NCBI GenBank assembly: GCA_017871115.1
Contig: JAFCIZ010000005.1
Location: forward strand, 558,001 to 622,000
DNA length: 64,000 nucleotides
Direction: 5' to 3'
From: Cunninghamella blakesleeana
Lineage: Eukaryota > Mucoromycota > Mucoromycetes > Mucorales > Cunninghamellaceae
Shown: positions 11,015-23,632 of the stretch, one piece after another
Layout: every line of letters begins with the position of its first letter
Numbering within the stretch: the first letter of the stretch is position 1
The notes under the pieces: generated by a model
Database searches by the model: none
What the model was told of the DNA's origin: nothing
Seen by the model: only the letters and a program-made list of their open reading frames with translations
Made by a program: the position numbers and the translations under genes

Positions 11015-13928
11015 ATGAGTAAAGGGGATGTTTTTTCTCCTGGAGAAAAAATAAAGATAATCTGTCGTATTAGGCCATTTTTACAAAACGAGGCAATAGA
11101 AGAAGCAGTTCATGTTAAAGATAATTGTATTGTATTAGATAATCGCCATGATGCCTCCAATCCTTTAATATTTAACAAGTAAATAAAATATAAAGAATCT
11201 ACTTTTAACAAATAAAAAGGATCTTTTAAATAAACTAAATATGGATTATATTATATTGTTCTGTTTTGTTAATTAATAGTTTTACTTCTTGTTACCCTTC
11301 TGATACTTCCCAAGATACAATCTTTATTCAAGATGTAAGACCTTTAATCGAACGTGTCTTTGAAGGCTATGTATGTTTTTTATTTTTATATTTTTATTTT
11401 TTTAGATAACTAATAATAATTATAATGATAAAGACAACAGTAACAACAATCTTTATATATTTACACATGCTTGCATATACATGTATACATACAACACACA
11501 TATATACATGCATATATATATATATACTCACATAAATGTATTATTATTATTGTTTTATTTATTAGGATTCAACAATATTTGCTTATGGTGTAACAGGATC
11601 AGGAAAAACATTTACAATGGAAGGGAATAAAACAGAACCTGGAATAATTCCAAGAGTAGCCGAATTTTTATTTGAAACAAAAGAAGCTTCACAACTTTCA
11701 ACAATTAATATTACTATGTCTTATATGGAAATTTTGAAGGAATCAGTTTTTGATATGTTAACAACAAAAGGAAAGGTAATAAATAACAGTAGTATATATA
11801 TATATATATATATAATTCAATATAGTTTATGAGTGATCTACATGAAATTTAATATAATATAAATATAAACAGTAAAGGGTTCTAATTCTAACGTATTATA
11901 TCATACCCTCTCTTTATTATTATTGCTACTAATTGTATTATATTAGAATGTAAATTTAGACATTCGTGAAGATATTCATCGGGATGTATTTGTAGCTAAT
12001 TTAACTGAGGTAAGCTTTATCATTATTATATAAAATAAGTAATGTGTACATATAAATATATTAATATAATATATTATTATATTTACATGAATTAATTTAG
12101 AAACCAGTAGAGTCATACAGAGATTTTCAAAAGTTATTTAGGTAATAAATGAACGAATAAAAGTATACACCTAAAATAAAAAAAAATAAAATCTTAATTA
12201 TCAATACCATCATCAAATTATTAACTATATATATTATTTTTTTTCCTTATTTTTAATCAGTTTGGCTTGTAAAAATCGATCAACAGCTAGTACTAAATTA
12301 AATAAGCGATCGAGTCGGTCTCATGCCATTCTTTCGCTAAAAGTAACAACTGTCTCCCCCATTCAGTCAAATGATGATGGTGAAGCTCACGATGAAACAA
12401 TCATTGGAAAAATAAATTTAATTGATTTGGCTGGATCAGAAGATAATAGAAAATCAGGGAATGGAAAGGCTAGAATGACTGAAAGCGCTGCTATTAATAA
12501 AAGTTTATTTGTACTTGGTCAAGTGGTAGAAGCTCTAAATAATGGAACGGTAATATATATGTGTACATAAATAAAAATAGGAAAAGAAAGGTAAAAATAA
12601 TTAAAAGTTTTATATAATATGATTATTAAATATTCATATATTTCATTTGTAATATTATATAGACTAGAATACCCTTTAGGGATTCTAAAATGACAAGAAT
12701 ATTACAGGTACGTACTACATCTATCTACATATATAAAAATATAAAACGCAATGTATTATGCTTATTATTATTTTATTTTATTTTTATTGCAGTCTACACT
12801 TACAGGAAAATCTCTTGGTATGATGATCATTAATATAGCACCTGGTTATGTAAGTTAATCTACTATAATATATATATTGTAATCTCATAATAAAATCTAA
12901 TATCATTATACTTTATTCATTTATTTTTATATTAGAATTTTTTCACAGACACATTCAAGTAAATTGCATAAATGAATATCTAAATATCTATATATTTTTC
13001 TTTATTATATCATATGATTAATTATTATTTTATTTTCATTACTATTTTTGTTTATTTTAGTACACTTAATTTTGCACATAGATCAAAAGAAATTAAAAGC
13101 ACACCAAAAGCTAATGTTAAACGCACACGATCAAAACGAAATCAAATAATACCCAATGATTACCAGCAATATCAAAATGAAGAAAGTCCATATACAATCA
13201 CATCACCAACGAATACAGCAATACATCCATACCCATCACCCAATCGTGATAATAATACATTTCAAAAAGATCCCAGATCAATATCACCAAATCTTTATCA
13301 CCGACTTTCTACTGTTAATTTTAAAAGATCATCAGATACTTATGAGCAACGTTTACGATCATCAAAAAGAACTAGATATTCTCCATTATCAGCCAAATTA
13401 AATAGAATGAATAATAATAATAATAATAATAATCATACAATGTTAGACACACTCTCCTCCTCTTCTCACAATAATCCAACTTCAGGGCGACGTAGCTTTA
13501 CACCAAAAGAATTTCAAAAATGGCTAAAAGATTTATCATTAGAAACATCATCCTCCAACACATCAACTTCTTTTATTGAAAAACCAAATAGAATAAATGA
13601 TAATCGTATGGATATAGATAACAATGATACATCTTTTCAAAAGAAGCAACAAGACGATTTACAGCATAGGGCTTGGTCAACCATCACAACAAAATTAAAC
13701 AATCCTTTGCATGAAACTAATGACACTTCATTATCACCATCCTCATCATTTCATGGTACTTCTAAATTACATCAACCACCACCAATAGATCATAGTAATA
13801 ATAATGATATGGAAGAGGATCAAGATATTATTGTCATGACTAAAAAAGAATTTCAAAGTTTACGTCAACAAATGATCATACAGGCAAAACAAGAATTGTT
13901 ATCAACTATATCATCTGAATGGGAATAA
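11015..13928 (+). CDS. Kinesin-10 (KIF22/KID/NOD)-like motor protein
   Basis: Ten exons: 11015-11178, 11280-11370, 11566-11775, 11947-12009, 12101-12141, 12261-12549, 12663-12707, 12793-12849, 12936-12958, 13061-13928; 616 aa. The motor domain covers about residues 9-330. It shows the nucleotide-binding loop GVTGSGKT (93-100), switch I NKRSSRSHA, switch II DLAGSE (245-250), then IPFRDSKMTRIL and TLNFAHRSKEI. The segment DLAGSEDNRKSGN...SLFVLGQVVEALN is the form found in kinesin-10 (KID) motors, which act in chromosome movement on the spindle. The tail (about 340-616) is basic then Asn/Ser-rich; I see no clear helix-hairpin-helix DNA-binding motif, unlike animal KIF22. A short coiled coil near the C-terminus is possible. 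Kinesin identity is certain; the subfamily is likely. Confidence 0.9.
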
Positions 13929-14775
13929 ATTACCGTCAATTTTTTTTAAAAAAAAAATGAACAACTATATTTATTCGTATATGCTTTTGGAGTTATTTTT
14001 ATTTCTCCTCCAACTAGTGCCTTATACATGTGTGTCTTTTTTTTTTTTTTCTTTTCATTTCTTTTTTTTATAATTCTGATACCACTAACTTTGTATTATA
14101 ATCTTTTTATATATATTTATATAATTTACTCTCTTTCGTTTTTTTTTTTTTTTTTTAATTTATATTTCATAAAAAACGAAACATATATAATCGATTAACT
14201 TGTAATATATATACTTTATAAACTAAAATAAAATATAAAATAAAATAATAATCTAATCAAACAGGTTAAATTTGGATAACGGAGAAGATAACTATATGAA
14301 AGATAGAAAACCAAATCTACTATATTTGGAGCATAAGATAAACTGGAATAAATAAAATAATGGTGGTGATAGCTATAGTAATAACAATCATAGTGATAGT
14401 AAAGTTGATAGTAAAAGTTGCGATAGAATGCTGATTATAAGTAACATTAGTATAAAAGATAGTGCTATGAGGTTGATACTGATATTTTGTAAAAAATAAA
14501 AAACAAGAAAAATAAAAATAATAATGATTCATAAAACAGAAATGCATAAATTAACAACTAATTTATTATTATATAAAAATTTATCATTGGTTTTGTTTAC
14601 TCGATATTTTTAATATTAATAACTCGTAAAATAAAATTACATTACTTTTATTTTTATTTTATTTGAAACACTTTTAATATAACAACAATAGTAACTATAA
14701 TAAAAATACTCTGCAATACTTTAATAATTATATACATATATACACATCTAAATACACACACACACACATACATGC

Positions 14776-14811
<36 letters not shown>

Positions 14812-14920
14812 ATTAATTTTATTTACTTTTTTATATAATATAAACAAGTTTATAATTATTTCATTATATTATCTAATTGTTACACATATTCATTTATAAT
14901 ATTTAAACTATGGTCATAGT
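13929..14920. other. Convergent intergenic region with palindromic CA/TG tract
   Basis: Both neighbours end here. It is mostly A/T tracts and microsatellite-like sequence. A 75-codon frame on the minus strand (14547-14320) is Ile/Thr/Tyr-rich and not credible. The notable element is the fold-back at 14751-14814. Confidence 0.5.
14751..14814. repeat. (CA)n-(AT)n-(TG)n perfect fold-back
   Basis: An AATA(CA)n arm, a short ATGCATAT core followed by (AT)n, and a (TG)nTATT arm form a near-perfect inverted repeat of about 64 nt. It can extrude as a cruciform, and alternating CA/TG favours Z-DNA. It lies between two convergent 3' ends. Confidence 0.7.
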
Positions 14921-16182
14921 TTATAAAAAAGGAATAAATGATATAGTTTCATAAGTATTAGATGGCCCCGTCCTACCCATTTTCATTAAATGTAATGTAT
15001 CCAAAGTAAATGAGCCTAAATGAATATCTCCATAAGTATCCAAGATGGAAGTTGCATCAAATGATATTCTTTTTTTTTGCTTTGATCTCTTTGAAATAAA
15101 ATGTCTTTTCTTGTTATTATCCTTGTTATAATTATCTTTTTCTTCATTATTATTACAATCCATTGTGTTGATTGGTTCATTGCTTACTTCTTTTTGATTA
15201 TTGCTATTGGCCATATCGTTCGATCGCTTTTTACCATATATGGTGTTAATCAATGTAACATGTAACTAAAAATCCAAAACAAGTATAAATAAAAAAATAT
15301 GAATATTGAAAATTACATGTTCATAATAATAATAATAATAATATCAATAATAAATATATTAATAATATACTACGTACTTTGAGAGGCCGATTGTCTTTTT
15401 TCATTAATCCATTATCTACCATGATTTGATTTATATCATCTAATAATAATAGTAAAAAGAGGAATAAAAGTTTTTTTTTAAAAAAAAGACATGTATGTAA
15501 CATATATATTTAAGAGCTATAATTATTATTATATTCCCCATATAATATTATATGCTTTACTTACTACATAATTGGTATAATGTATTATTATGAGAATTAT
15601 CCTTAACTCGAACATAAAGAACGTGTGCGCTTTCTAGAAAAAAGAAAAAAAGGGCGAGAGTGAGAGTAAGATTAAGTAATGATTTTTAAGTTATTATATA
15701 ATTATTATTATTTTTTATAATTAAATATATTTTCTATTATTTCTGTTTTCCAACATATTACTATTATTACTATTATTATTATATGTACGTACTTGGATTA
15801 TATTGCATAACATCAAGTTGATGTAAATCAATAGTTAAAGGGGCTGATGATGTTTGATAGGATTGAATTAAAGGTAAACATTTATCATGTAAAAGAGCCG
15901 TAGCTTGATTGATTTCGTCTATTGTATTTAAACTCATCACCCCCAAGGTAATATGTAAATTATCTTGTTGAATTAAAGTTTGAGGGTCCAAGGAAGAAAA
16001 CAAAGGTGTGTTTAGTAATGTTGAATAAGCTTGTTTAATACTTGGTGATACAATAGGGATAGATAAGAAATGACTAGGTCTGGATTTTTTATGTATCTAA
16101 AAATGAAGATATAAATAAATAAACATATAGAATAAAAAACAGAGCTCTAGATATATAATACGCGTATTTATGTTTTTAAATG

Positions 16183-16218
<36 letters not shown>

Positions 16219-16663
16219 GTTGTTTATTCGTATTCATCATTTTATTTTGTCTACTTGAATGCATAACAGTTACTGACCCTATTTAAAAATAATAATAATA
16301 ATACTTTAATAAAGGATTAATAAGAAATAAACGGGTTCATTGATATTTAGAGTTTATCGTTTACATAACCATATAAATCTTTTACCTTTTATTGGTTCCT
16401 TAGGGTTTATATTAAGTTGGACTTTATATTAAATAATTTATTAAAAGGATTGATGAGGTAATGGCAACACATAATATTATGTATAATTTTAAGGGTGTAC
16501 AAAAAATAATAATAATAATATTAAAAAAGATTTATATAAATATATGTGTATATATACCTGTATTATAATGGTTTGAATTAAAAGAATTCAAAAAAATATT
16601 TTTTTTGTTTAAAATAGAAATTGGATTCTTCTTATTAACACGAAACCAACAACTTGATAGCAT
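14921..16663 (-). CDS. 2H phosphoesterase, AKAP7/ASCC1 type
   Basis: Seven exons: 16663-16558, 16421-16386, 16278-16217, 16096-15793, 15633-15565, 15439-15378, 15265-14921; 327 aa. The two H-x-T motifs that define the 2H phosphoesterase fold are present: HIT in NLHITLGVMSL (exon 4) and HVT in LHVTLINT, which straddles the exon 6/7 junction. Between them lies AHVLYVRVKD. This matches the AKAP7 2'-5' RNA-ligase-like domain shared with ASCC1, which acts on RNA or cyclic-phosphate ends (family knowledge). The first 55 residues, from LSSCWFRVNKKN, could be a mitochondrial presequence (inference). An Asn/Lys-rich insert follows the second HxT. No KH domain is visible, so this is not a full ASCC1. 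It shares its upstream region with the chitinase gene. Confidence 0.8.
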
Positions 16664-17070
16664 GTAAATATATAGAGAGAGGGGGAGATAAAGGGAAGGA
16701 AAAAAAAATTGACGAGAAAGTGAACGTTAAAAAAAAAATTAAATTCAGGTCCGCTGATTTTTTTATTTTTAGTTTACATAATAAAATTAAAAATGAACCA
16801 AGGAGCAGTAATTTCCTTAATCTTTTCTCATTTTACAAGATACTCACTTAAAAAAAAAGGTTTACTTTTCCAACTTTATAGAAATTTCCTTTTATGTCAT
16901 AATTTCAATTTAGAAAAAAAAAATATATAAATAATGGGTTATTTTCTCTTCATTTTCACTTTCTTTTTTTTTTTTAATAAGAAATAATATTAATAATTTA
17001 AATTTGTACACTCACTTCCATTCTTTTTTCTAAATATACCTCTTTTTTTTAAAAAAAAACAAAATAAATA
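16664..17070. other. Divergent promoter region
   Basis: Upstream of both the 2H phosphoesterase gene and the chitinase gene. It holds long A and T tracts and a pyrimidine-rich strip just before 17071. A 65-codon frame inside it (16654-16851) is Lys-rich and judged spurious. Confidence 0.45.
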
Positions 17071-19771
17071 ATGTTCAAGTCTATTTCATTGGCACTGGTT
17101 GCTACTACTATGTTATCCATAGTGAATGGTTTTGAAGTAAGTTTGGAATAAGAGAATATAAAAACAATGGCATATTATTATAATTACTTCATCAAAAATA
17201 TTGACATTGATTTATTATTATTTAGAATAATTGTAATGATAATTTGGCAGTTTGTAAGTTTTTTTTTTTTCTTTCTTTCTTTCTTTCTTTCTAAAAAAGA
17301 CCGTACGTTTAAAGAATTATAATTATGTTTATTAATTTATTTTAATGAATAAATGATAATAGATTGGGGTCAAAATTCTTATGGAGCTGCTAACGGTAAA
17401 GATCCTAGCAATTGGCAAAAGCCCTTACGTACTTACTGTGATGATGATTCCATTGATGTTATTCCAACCGCTTTTGTAACCAATTTCTTTGGTAAAGGTG
17501 GTCTTCCTGTCATTAACTTGGCAAATGTAAAAAATCAAAAATTAAAAAATATATAAGTAGATAAATAGGAATCGAAGAAATTCATTTCTTTTTTTATTTT
17601 TAATAACAGATATGTAATAACGTTGATAATGCTACTTTCCCAGGTACGGATTTAGCCAACTGTGCTTCAGTAGGTGAAGATATTAAATACTGTCAAAGTA
17701 AAGGAAAAGTGGTAACTTTATCACTTGGTGGTGCTACTGGAGGCGTTGGTTTCCAATCCGATAGCCAAGCTACTTCATTTGCTGATACACTTTGGAATTT
17801 GTTCTTTGCTGGAAAATCCGAAACAAGACCATTTGGTAGTGCTGTTATGGATGGTATTGACCTTGATATTGAAGGCGGCGGTAGTAACTGTAAGGCTCAG
17901 CTCTATTTTTATTTATTTACTTTTAATTTATATCTCTATTATTATTACTAACTTGATTCGACTTTATTCATAGATTATGGTACTTTCCTTAAACAATTAA
18001 GATCAAACTTTGCTAAGGATACTAAAAAATACTATGTAACAGCTGCTCCACAATGTGTTTGTAAGTTTCGCTTTGAAAATAATAAAGATAAAGATAAAAA
18101 AAGAATACAGTATTAAAAATTCATACAACACTTGGAAATATCATATTTATTAACTGGTTAATTTTTTTTTATTCCATTTTCTTAACAAAAAGACCCTGAT
18201 GCAAACCTTCACAAGACAATTAGTGAAAATAATATTGATGCTATTTATGTACAATTTTGTAAGTTTTATTGCTGTTATAATGTAATGAAGAATATAATGA
18301 ATAGTTACCAATTTATTTATTGGCCATTGTTATATATATTATAGACAATAATCCTTGTGGTCTTCAAACTTGGGGTACTGGAGGATGGAATTATGGTGTT
18401 TGGGATTATTGGGCAAAGAATGTATCTCCCAATAAAGATATTAAGATTTATATAGGAGCACCAGCTAGCACTTCAAGCGCAGGATCAGGGTAATAACCAA
18501 AAAAAAAAAAAAAAAAAATACAATAACCAAAAATTAGAATGAGTAAAATTCACTTATTATTTATTATTATATATATATCTAGTTACGTACCTCTTGATCG
18601 ATTATCTGAAATTGCTGTTACCACCCAAAAATCTTTCCCTACTTTTGGTGGTGTTATGTTTTGGGGTAATAAAAAAAAAAATTGAAGATAATTTCACATT
18701 AAATTATATACATACATATATATATGTATATATAATATGTATTAACTATATTATCTTTTTATTTTATTTTAAAAAAAAAATAGATGCATCCCAAGCTGTG
18801 GCCAATGGAAAGATTAATGTAGGTATTAAAAAAGCCATTTCCGCTAATGGCTCCTGTGGTAAGGCATTCCAATATCCTGCTTGTAGTGCTCCTGCTTATC
18901 AATCTGGCCAAGGTTACCCTGGTGGTAGCAAAGTTTCTCATGAGTAAATATACTAAAAGAAAAAAAAATATAAATTATCATGATTCCAACGTGTAATAAC
19001 TTGTATATTATTATTTTTACTGTTTATTTTATTTTATAGTGGCTATATCTGGCAGGTAAAGTTACAACTATTTATTTTTAAAAAGATGAAAAAAAAAGGG
19101 AAAATTTTTAACACTATCTTCATATTAAAATATACTTATTTATGCTCAAACTCTTTTTATAATAATTACTTTATTTTATTTTAGGCCATGTGGTATGCTT
19201 CTGGTCCCCCAGATTCATCAATGCAAACTTGGATTCCAGGTAAAAAAAAAAATCTTTTTTTAAAAAATTTATATATAGATATGGGCATTCCTAATTTTTC
19301 AACTTTCCCCTGATATTTATTGATCAATTTATAGTAAGTGCATGCTCAGGTTCTGGATCAACACCTTCAACTACTACTAGTACACCTACCAAGACATCAA
19401 GTACATCACCTACATCCACATCGACTCCTGGATCTGAAACCTGTGGTACAATTGCTACTTGGAATGAAGGTTCTATTTATAAAGGTGGTGATCAAGTTGC
19501 TTATAATGGTAAAATTTATCAAGCCAAATGGTGGACCCAAAATCAAACACCAGGATCTTCAGATGTTTGGTCATTAGGTAAACAAAAAGAAATTAATTAT
19601 TTGTAATACTCTCTTGTTGTTGTGGTTTTAATTCCCAATATTCATATTTTATATTTAGTTGGACCTTGTACTAAAACGTCATCTTTAAAATCCACCAAAG
19701 ATGTAAAAAGATACGTTGCATCCATTCGCCGTCAAAATTTATCCAAGCGTGGCGCCATTGTTAACAAATAA
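17071..19771 (+). CDS. Secreted GH18 chitinase with CBM5/12 chitin-binding module
   Basis: Thirteen exons: 17071-17136, 17226-17253, 17363-17526, 17610-17889, 17974-18060, 18193-18258, 18345-18489, 18583-18665, 18784-18943, 19040-19055, 19185-19239, 19335-19577, 19659-19771; 501 aa. Residues 1-20 are a signal peptide. The catalytic domain begins [12 protein letters not shown] and has SLGGATGG and the GH18 active site DGIDLDIE (167-174, acid Glu174), as in class III (plant/yeast Cts1-like) chitinases. A Thr/Ser/Pro linker (about 390-416) leads to a CBM5/12 module (about 420-465) with [20 protein letters not shown]. It should hydrolyse chitin outside the cell or in the wall, during growth, separation or feeding. 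The basic tail of about 35 residues after the module is unusual. Exon 10 is only 16 nt. Confidence 0.95.
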
Positions 19772-20774
19772 ATAACCAAAAAAAGAAAAAAAAGATCTGA
19801 TGGTTGTAGAATAACATTTACGTTTTTATTTATTTATTTGTCGATTCTTCTATTTATTTTATATTTATATTTATATCAATAAATTATTATTATATTGTAT
19901 CATTAAACATATACAAGCGACATTTGCCTACTATTATAATTTTTTTGTTAATGAGCATCATCAATAGTATTCACTATAAATAATAATAATAATCAATAAA
20001 ATTGGAAAAGTAAATAAATATACATGGCATCCCTAAGCACATTATCCATGGCGATAATGTATTGATAAGATGTTGAGTTATAGCAATGGCTTAATAATTA
20101 TCCTTGTACATAAATCTTAAATGTTAATCCTAATATATATATGTATATATCTAGAACCATTGAAATCAGATTATGAAACTATTTTTAATGCTGATTATTT
20201 GATTGATATAGTGATTATTTTTGCTTACCAAGTTTATTTAAACCAAGGGTCAATTTTTTCAGTTGATATTGAGCAATTAAATAAATTATAACCATATCAA
20301 ACAGAACAAATAAAAAGATAATGGATAGAATAAAAGAAAAATAGCCATTTATATACGTAGACTTTTTTATTATTTCTCATTAAATATCACTTTTGTTTAC
20401 ATACTATATTTACTATTTTGTATAAAAGCCAATTAAAAGCTCGATGGCGGAGATTTAATTATTTTTTAATTTCTTTAACAGGTGGTTTCACTTTTTTTTT
20501 TCTCTCTCTCTTTTTTTCTTTCTCTTACTTATCTTGTTCTAGTTTAAAATTTTTTAAACTAATTCTTTCCCTTCTCCCTTCCTTTCCTTTTTCTGCACTT
20601 TTTTCCATCTTTTTATAAAAAAAATCTTTTTTTTTTTCTTCCTTCCTCCCTTCCCTCCTTCTCTCCCCCTTTTTTTTTTTATCATTCCTTTACTTTTTTT
20701 ATTTTTTACTGATTGATTGATATTATTATTATTATTATTATATACAACATACATACATACATATAGCTTATATA
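19772..20774. other. Intergenic region
   Basis: About 1 kb between the chitinase 3' end and the next gene. The right half is a long C/T-rich strip (about 20485-20700) followed by an ATT microsatellite, a typical promoter composition here. Frames inside it are low complexity. No gene seen. Confidence 0.45.
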
Positions 20775-22481
20775 ATGTCTTTTCGTTCAGGAAGATCACT
20801 TAAAAGATATATTCTTATCCTAAGTATTCTTGCTATTGTTATATATTTTTCCTCTCTTCAAGTTCGTAATCTCGATACAACTATTACAGATGATGAAGAT
20901 TATACTATCAGCTATAATAATAAAATAAATTATATTCCACCACCACAACGTCATAACAATCATGATATCAATGATATTCATTTGGAAATCTCTCAATCAC
21001 ATACTTTCCTTACTGAACTAGCTATGAAACGAATTGATCGTAAATACTGTGGTCAAGATCGATGTCGATTTTTATTGCCAGTGGCAATTACTGAACAAGG
21101 TAATAAAAAAGTATAATAAAAAAAAAAATAGGATTAGTAAAAGTATAGATAAATAGATGGAATGATAAATAATAATAAAAATAGGCATTTAAATACCCTT
21201 TCTTTTTATTGTTATTTTCTTTATATAATAGAATCCAAAGCACAATATCATTTTAGACAGCTTGCATTTTTATCAGGCAAAATAAAAAGAACAATAGTTT
21301 TACCAAACGTAGATAGTTCACACCTTGGAGCATGTCGAAAACAGCCTTTTGATTTTTATTATGGTGATGAATGGTTAAAAAAGAATAGTGGACATTTTAA
21401 TTACATCACAATGCAACAATTTAAACAATGGCTTCATGAACGACACAATGTAAAAGCAATACCTACAGGACAAGAAATCTTTTTAGAAATTGATCTCAAC
21501 TTTCCTCATTTATCTAAAGCTGTCAATTGTTTTAAAGATCAGTTTGATTTTACTCACCGACCACGTTCCCATTTCCCTATTGATGATCCTGAAACAGTTT
21601 CGCGACGTAGTGGCAATTTTACAGAGATGTTTATAAATATTTTAAAGGATGAAACAAGACAAAAGGAATATTTAGCGCAGCGAATGAAGGAAAATACCAT
21701 AGTCAAAAATAGTAAATTGAATTCAGAATTGGATGTGATTCATTTGTATTATGATCGACGATTTGGCTATATTGAAGAACCTCAAGTCGAAGAACCTTTA
21801 ACCTACCATTCAAGGTGGGCAGGTATAGCCGATTCCATTGCTCAGCAATTACAGCCTTTTGTGGCAGTCCATTGGCGTATGGAACGTTTAGAACCTCTAA
21901 GCAATTTAAAACCATGTGCTGAATCCTTGTTAAAAAAATTGACCACTATTCAACAACAGCATCAAGACGACAACCAAATTAGTTATAATGATCCGATCGA
22001 TGATGACTACAACCAAGATGATCAAGATGACAATAATGATGACGAAAAAAAGAAAGCCTTGAATGTATTTTTATTAACGGACTATCCTCACTTGTTAACT
22101 TCCCCTATGGCCAAACCGGAATCCATGTCATTTAAATTAAGCGAATTACATCAAGAACATCATGAAGCTGTCCGATATTTATATCAACATGTCAATGTCA
22201 CATTGACCACCTTGAACCATTCGAATATTCCATATCAAGATTTACCTTCAGAGAATTGGAATTTAATTCCTGTTGACCCTCTTGCTAAACCTTCGGATAA
22301 AAGTATTTTAGGCATTGTAGATAAATTAGTAGCCATTCGTGCACAATGGTTCTTATTTGGTGAAGCTTCGGTCTGTGGTAAGGATTCTAGTTTTACCCGT
22401 AGAATTCGTATGGAAAGACAACAACATTATCGAGCTGGGGATCAACATATTATTTCTCCTTTTGATGAATTTGGTTTATAA
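20775..22481 (+). CDS. Type II membrane glycosyltransferase-like protein (O-fucosyltransferase-like)
   Basis: Two exons, 20775-21099 and 21232-22481, give 524 aa. The N-terminus is short and basic (RSGRSLKR), followed by a single hydrophobic segment (about 12-28): a type II signal anchor typical of Golgi enzymes. The lumenal part contains CRFLLPVAITEQES, IVLPNVDSSHLGAC, then FVAVHWRMERL about residue 360 and a C-terminal IVDKLVAIRAQWFLFGEASVCGKDSSFTRRI. A basic-residue strand of the H-x-R kind followed by a late S-S-F/R motif is what GDP-fucose protein O-fucosyltransferase-like folds show, and fungal proteins of this type are often labelled that way. The acceptor and donor are not known. An acidic low-complexity insert lies near 395-425. 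Family placement is moderate. Confidence 0.6.
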
Positions 22482-23294
22482 AAAAAAAATAGTGACAAGA
22501 GTTTATGAGCGTGTGTGTATATTTGTTTTTTAGTAAATCTTTTAAAAGATCCTCTATAAATAAAAAAAAATAAATAGATATGTCAAAAATAACTTTTTAG
22601 TGTGCCATTTTTTATAATTAAAAATCATCTAATATTGAAAGAACGAGCGGGCATAAATTATACACGAGTTTTTTATCTCTTGCTCACGTGGTTGAATTAT
22701 TAAGAAGAGCTCATCAAAGTTTACCAAAAAAAGTGGATAGACAGATGTATAAAATATTTGTGTGACCTAGGACAACATAAAAAACTAAACACATCATAAA
22801 TAAATAAATAAAATAAAAAATAATAATAAAAAAGCAAAACAGCAGGGGATTAACTAACTGATACTGAATGCAAGGAGGTTTATATATAGTAAAAATATAG
22901 GTATATATATATATATATATATTATTTGTATATAAATTCTCGAAACATTTAAAAAAATTAAAAATTAAAACGTTTTAAAATATGAATAGTATAAATGATG
23001 GTAATGATGATGATAATGATGATGATAATCAATATATATATATATATATTATATATATAAATATATATACATACCTTTTTATTTTTTTTTGGATGAGATA
23101 TAAAAAGGAAAAGCATATGAAATTAAAACACCGCTTATATCCTTATTTTCCCCTTTCTTTTTTTTTTTTTCAGTCCTCTTTCTCTTTTCTTTTCTTTTTT
23201 TTTTTCTCTTTACTCTTTTTACTTCTTTTTTTTTCCTTTATTCTACTTTTTTTAATTTATTTTTATTACTATTACTACTGTTTAATAAATCATC
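22482..23294. other. Intergenic region upstream of beta-tubulin
   Basis: About 0.8 kb. It holds a CACGTG E-box at about 22686, an (AT)n tract near 22900, and a long pyrimidine-rich strip (23150-23260) just before the tubulin start. A 114-codon frame over 22982-23326 is low complexity and judged spurious. Confidence 0.4.
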
Positions 23295-23601
23295 ATGAGA
23301 GAAATTATTCACGTTCAAGCTGGTAAATAATTAAAAAAGTTTTTTTTTTTTTTATTATGTGCGTCTATTGAAAAGGCATACTTATCTATAAGCGCGTTAA
23401 AAAAATAAATCGTTTAAATAAAAGTTAACCAATACACTAACTATATAAAAACCATCATTTTTCTCTATATTTAAAATATATTTATATACATATAGGTCAA
23501 TGTGGTAACCAAGTATGTATAAACTTTTTTATTCTTTTATATAAATATCTTTTATTATAAATAATAATGGATAAAATAGAGATAAACCTCTCTATTATAT
23601 A

Positions 23602-23632
<31 letters not shown>

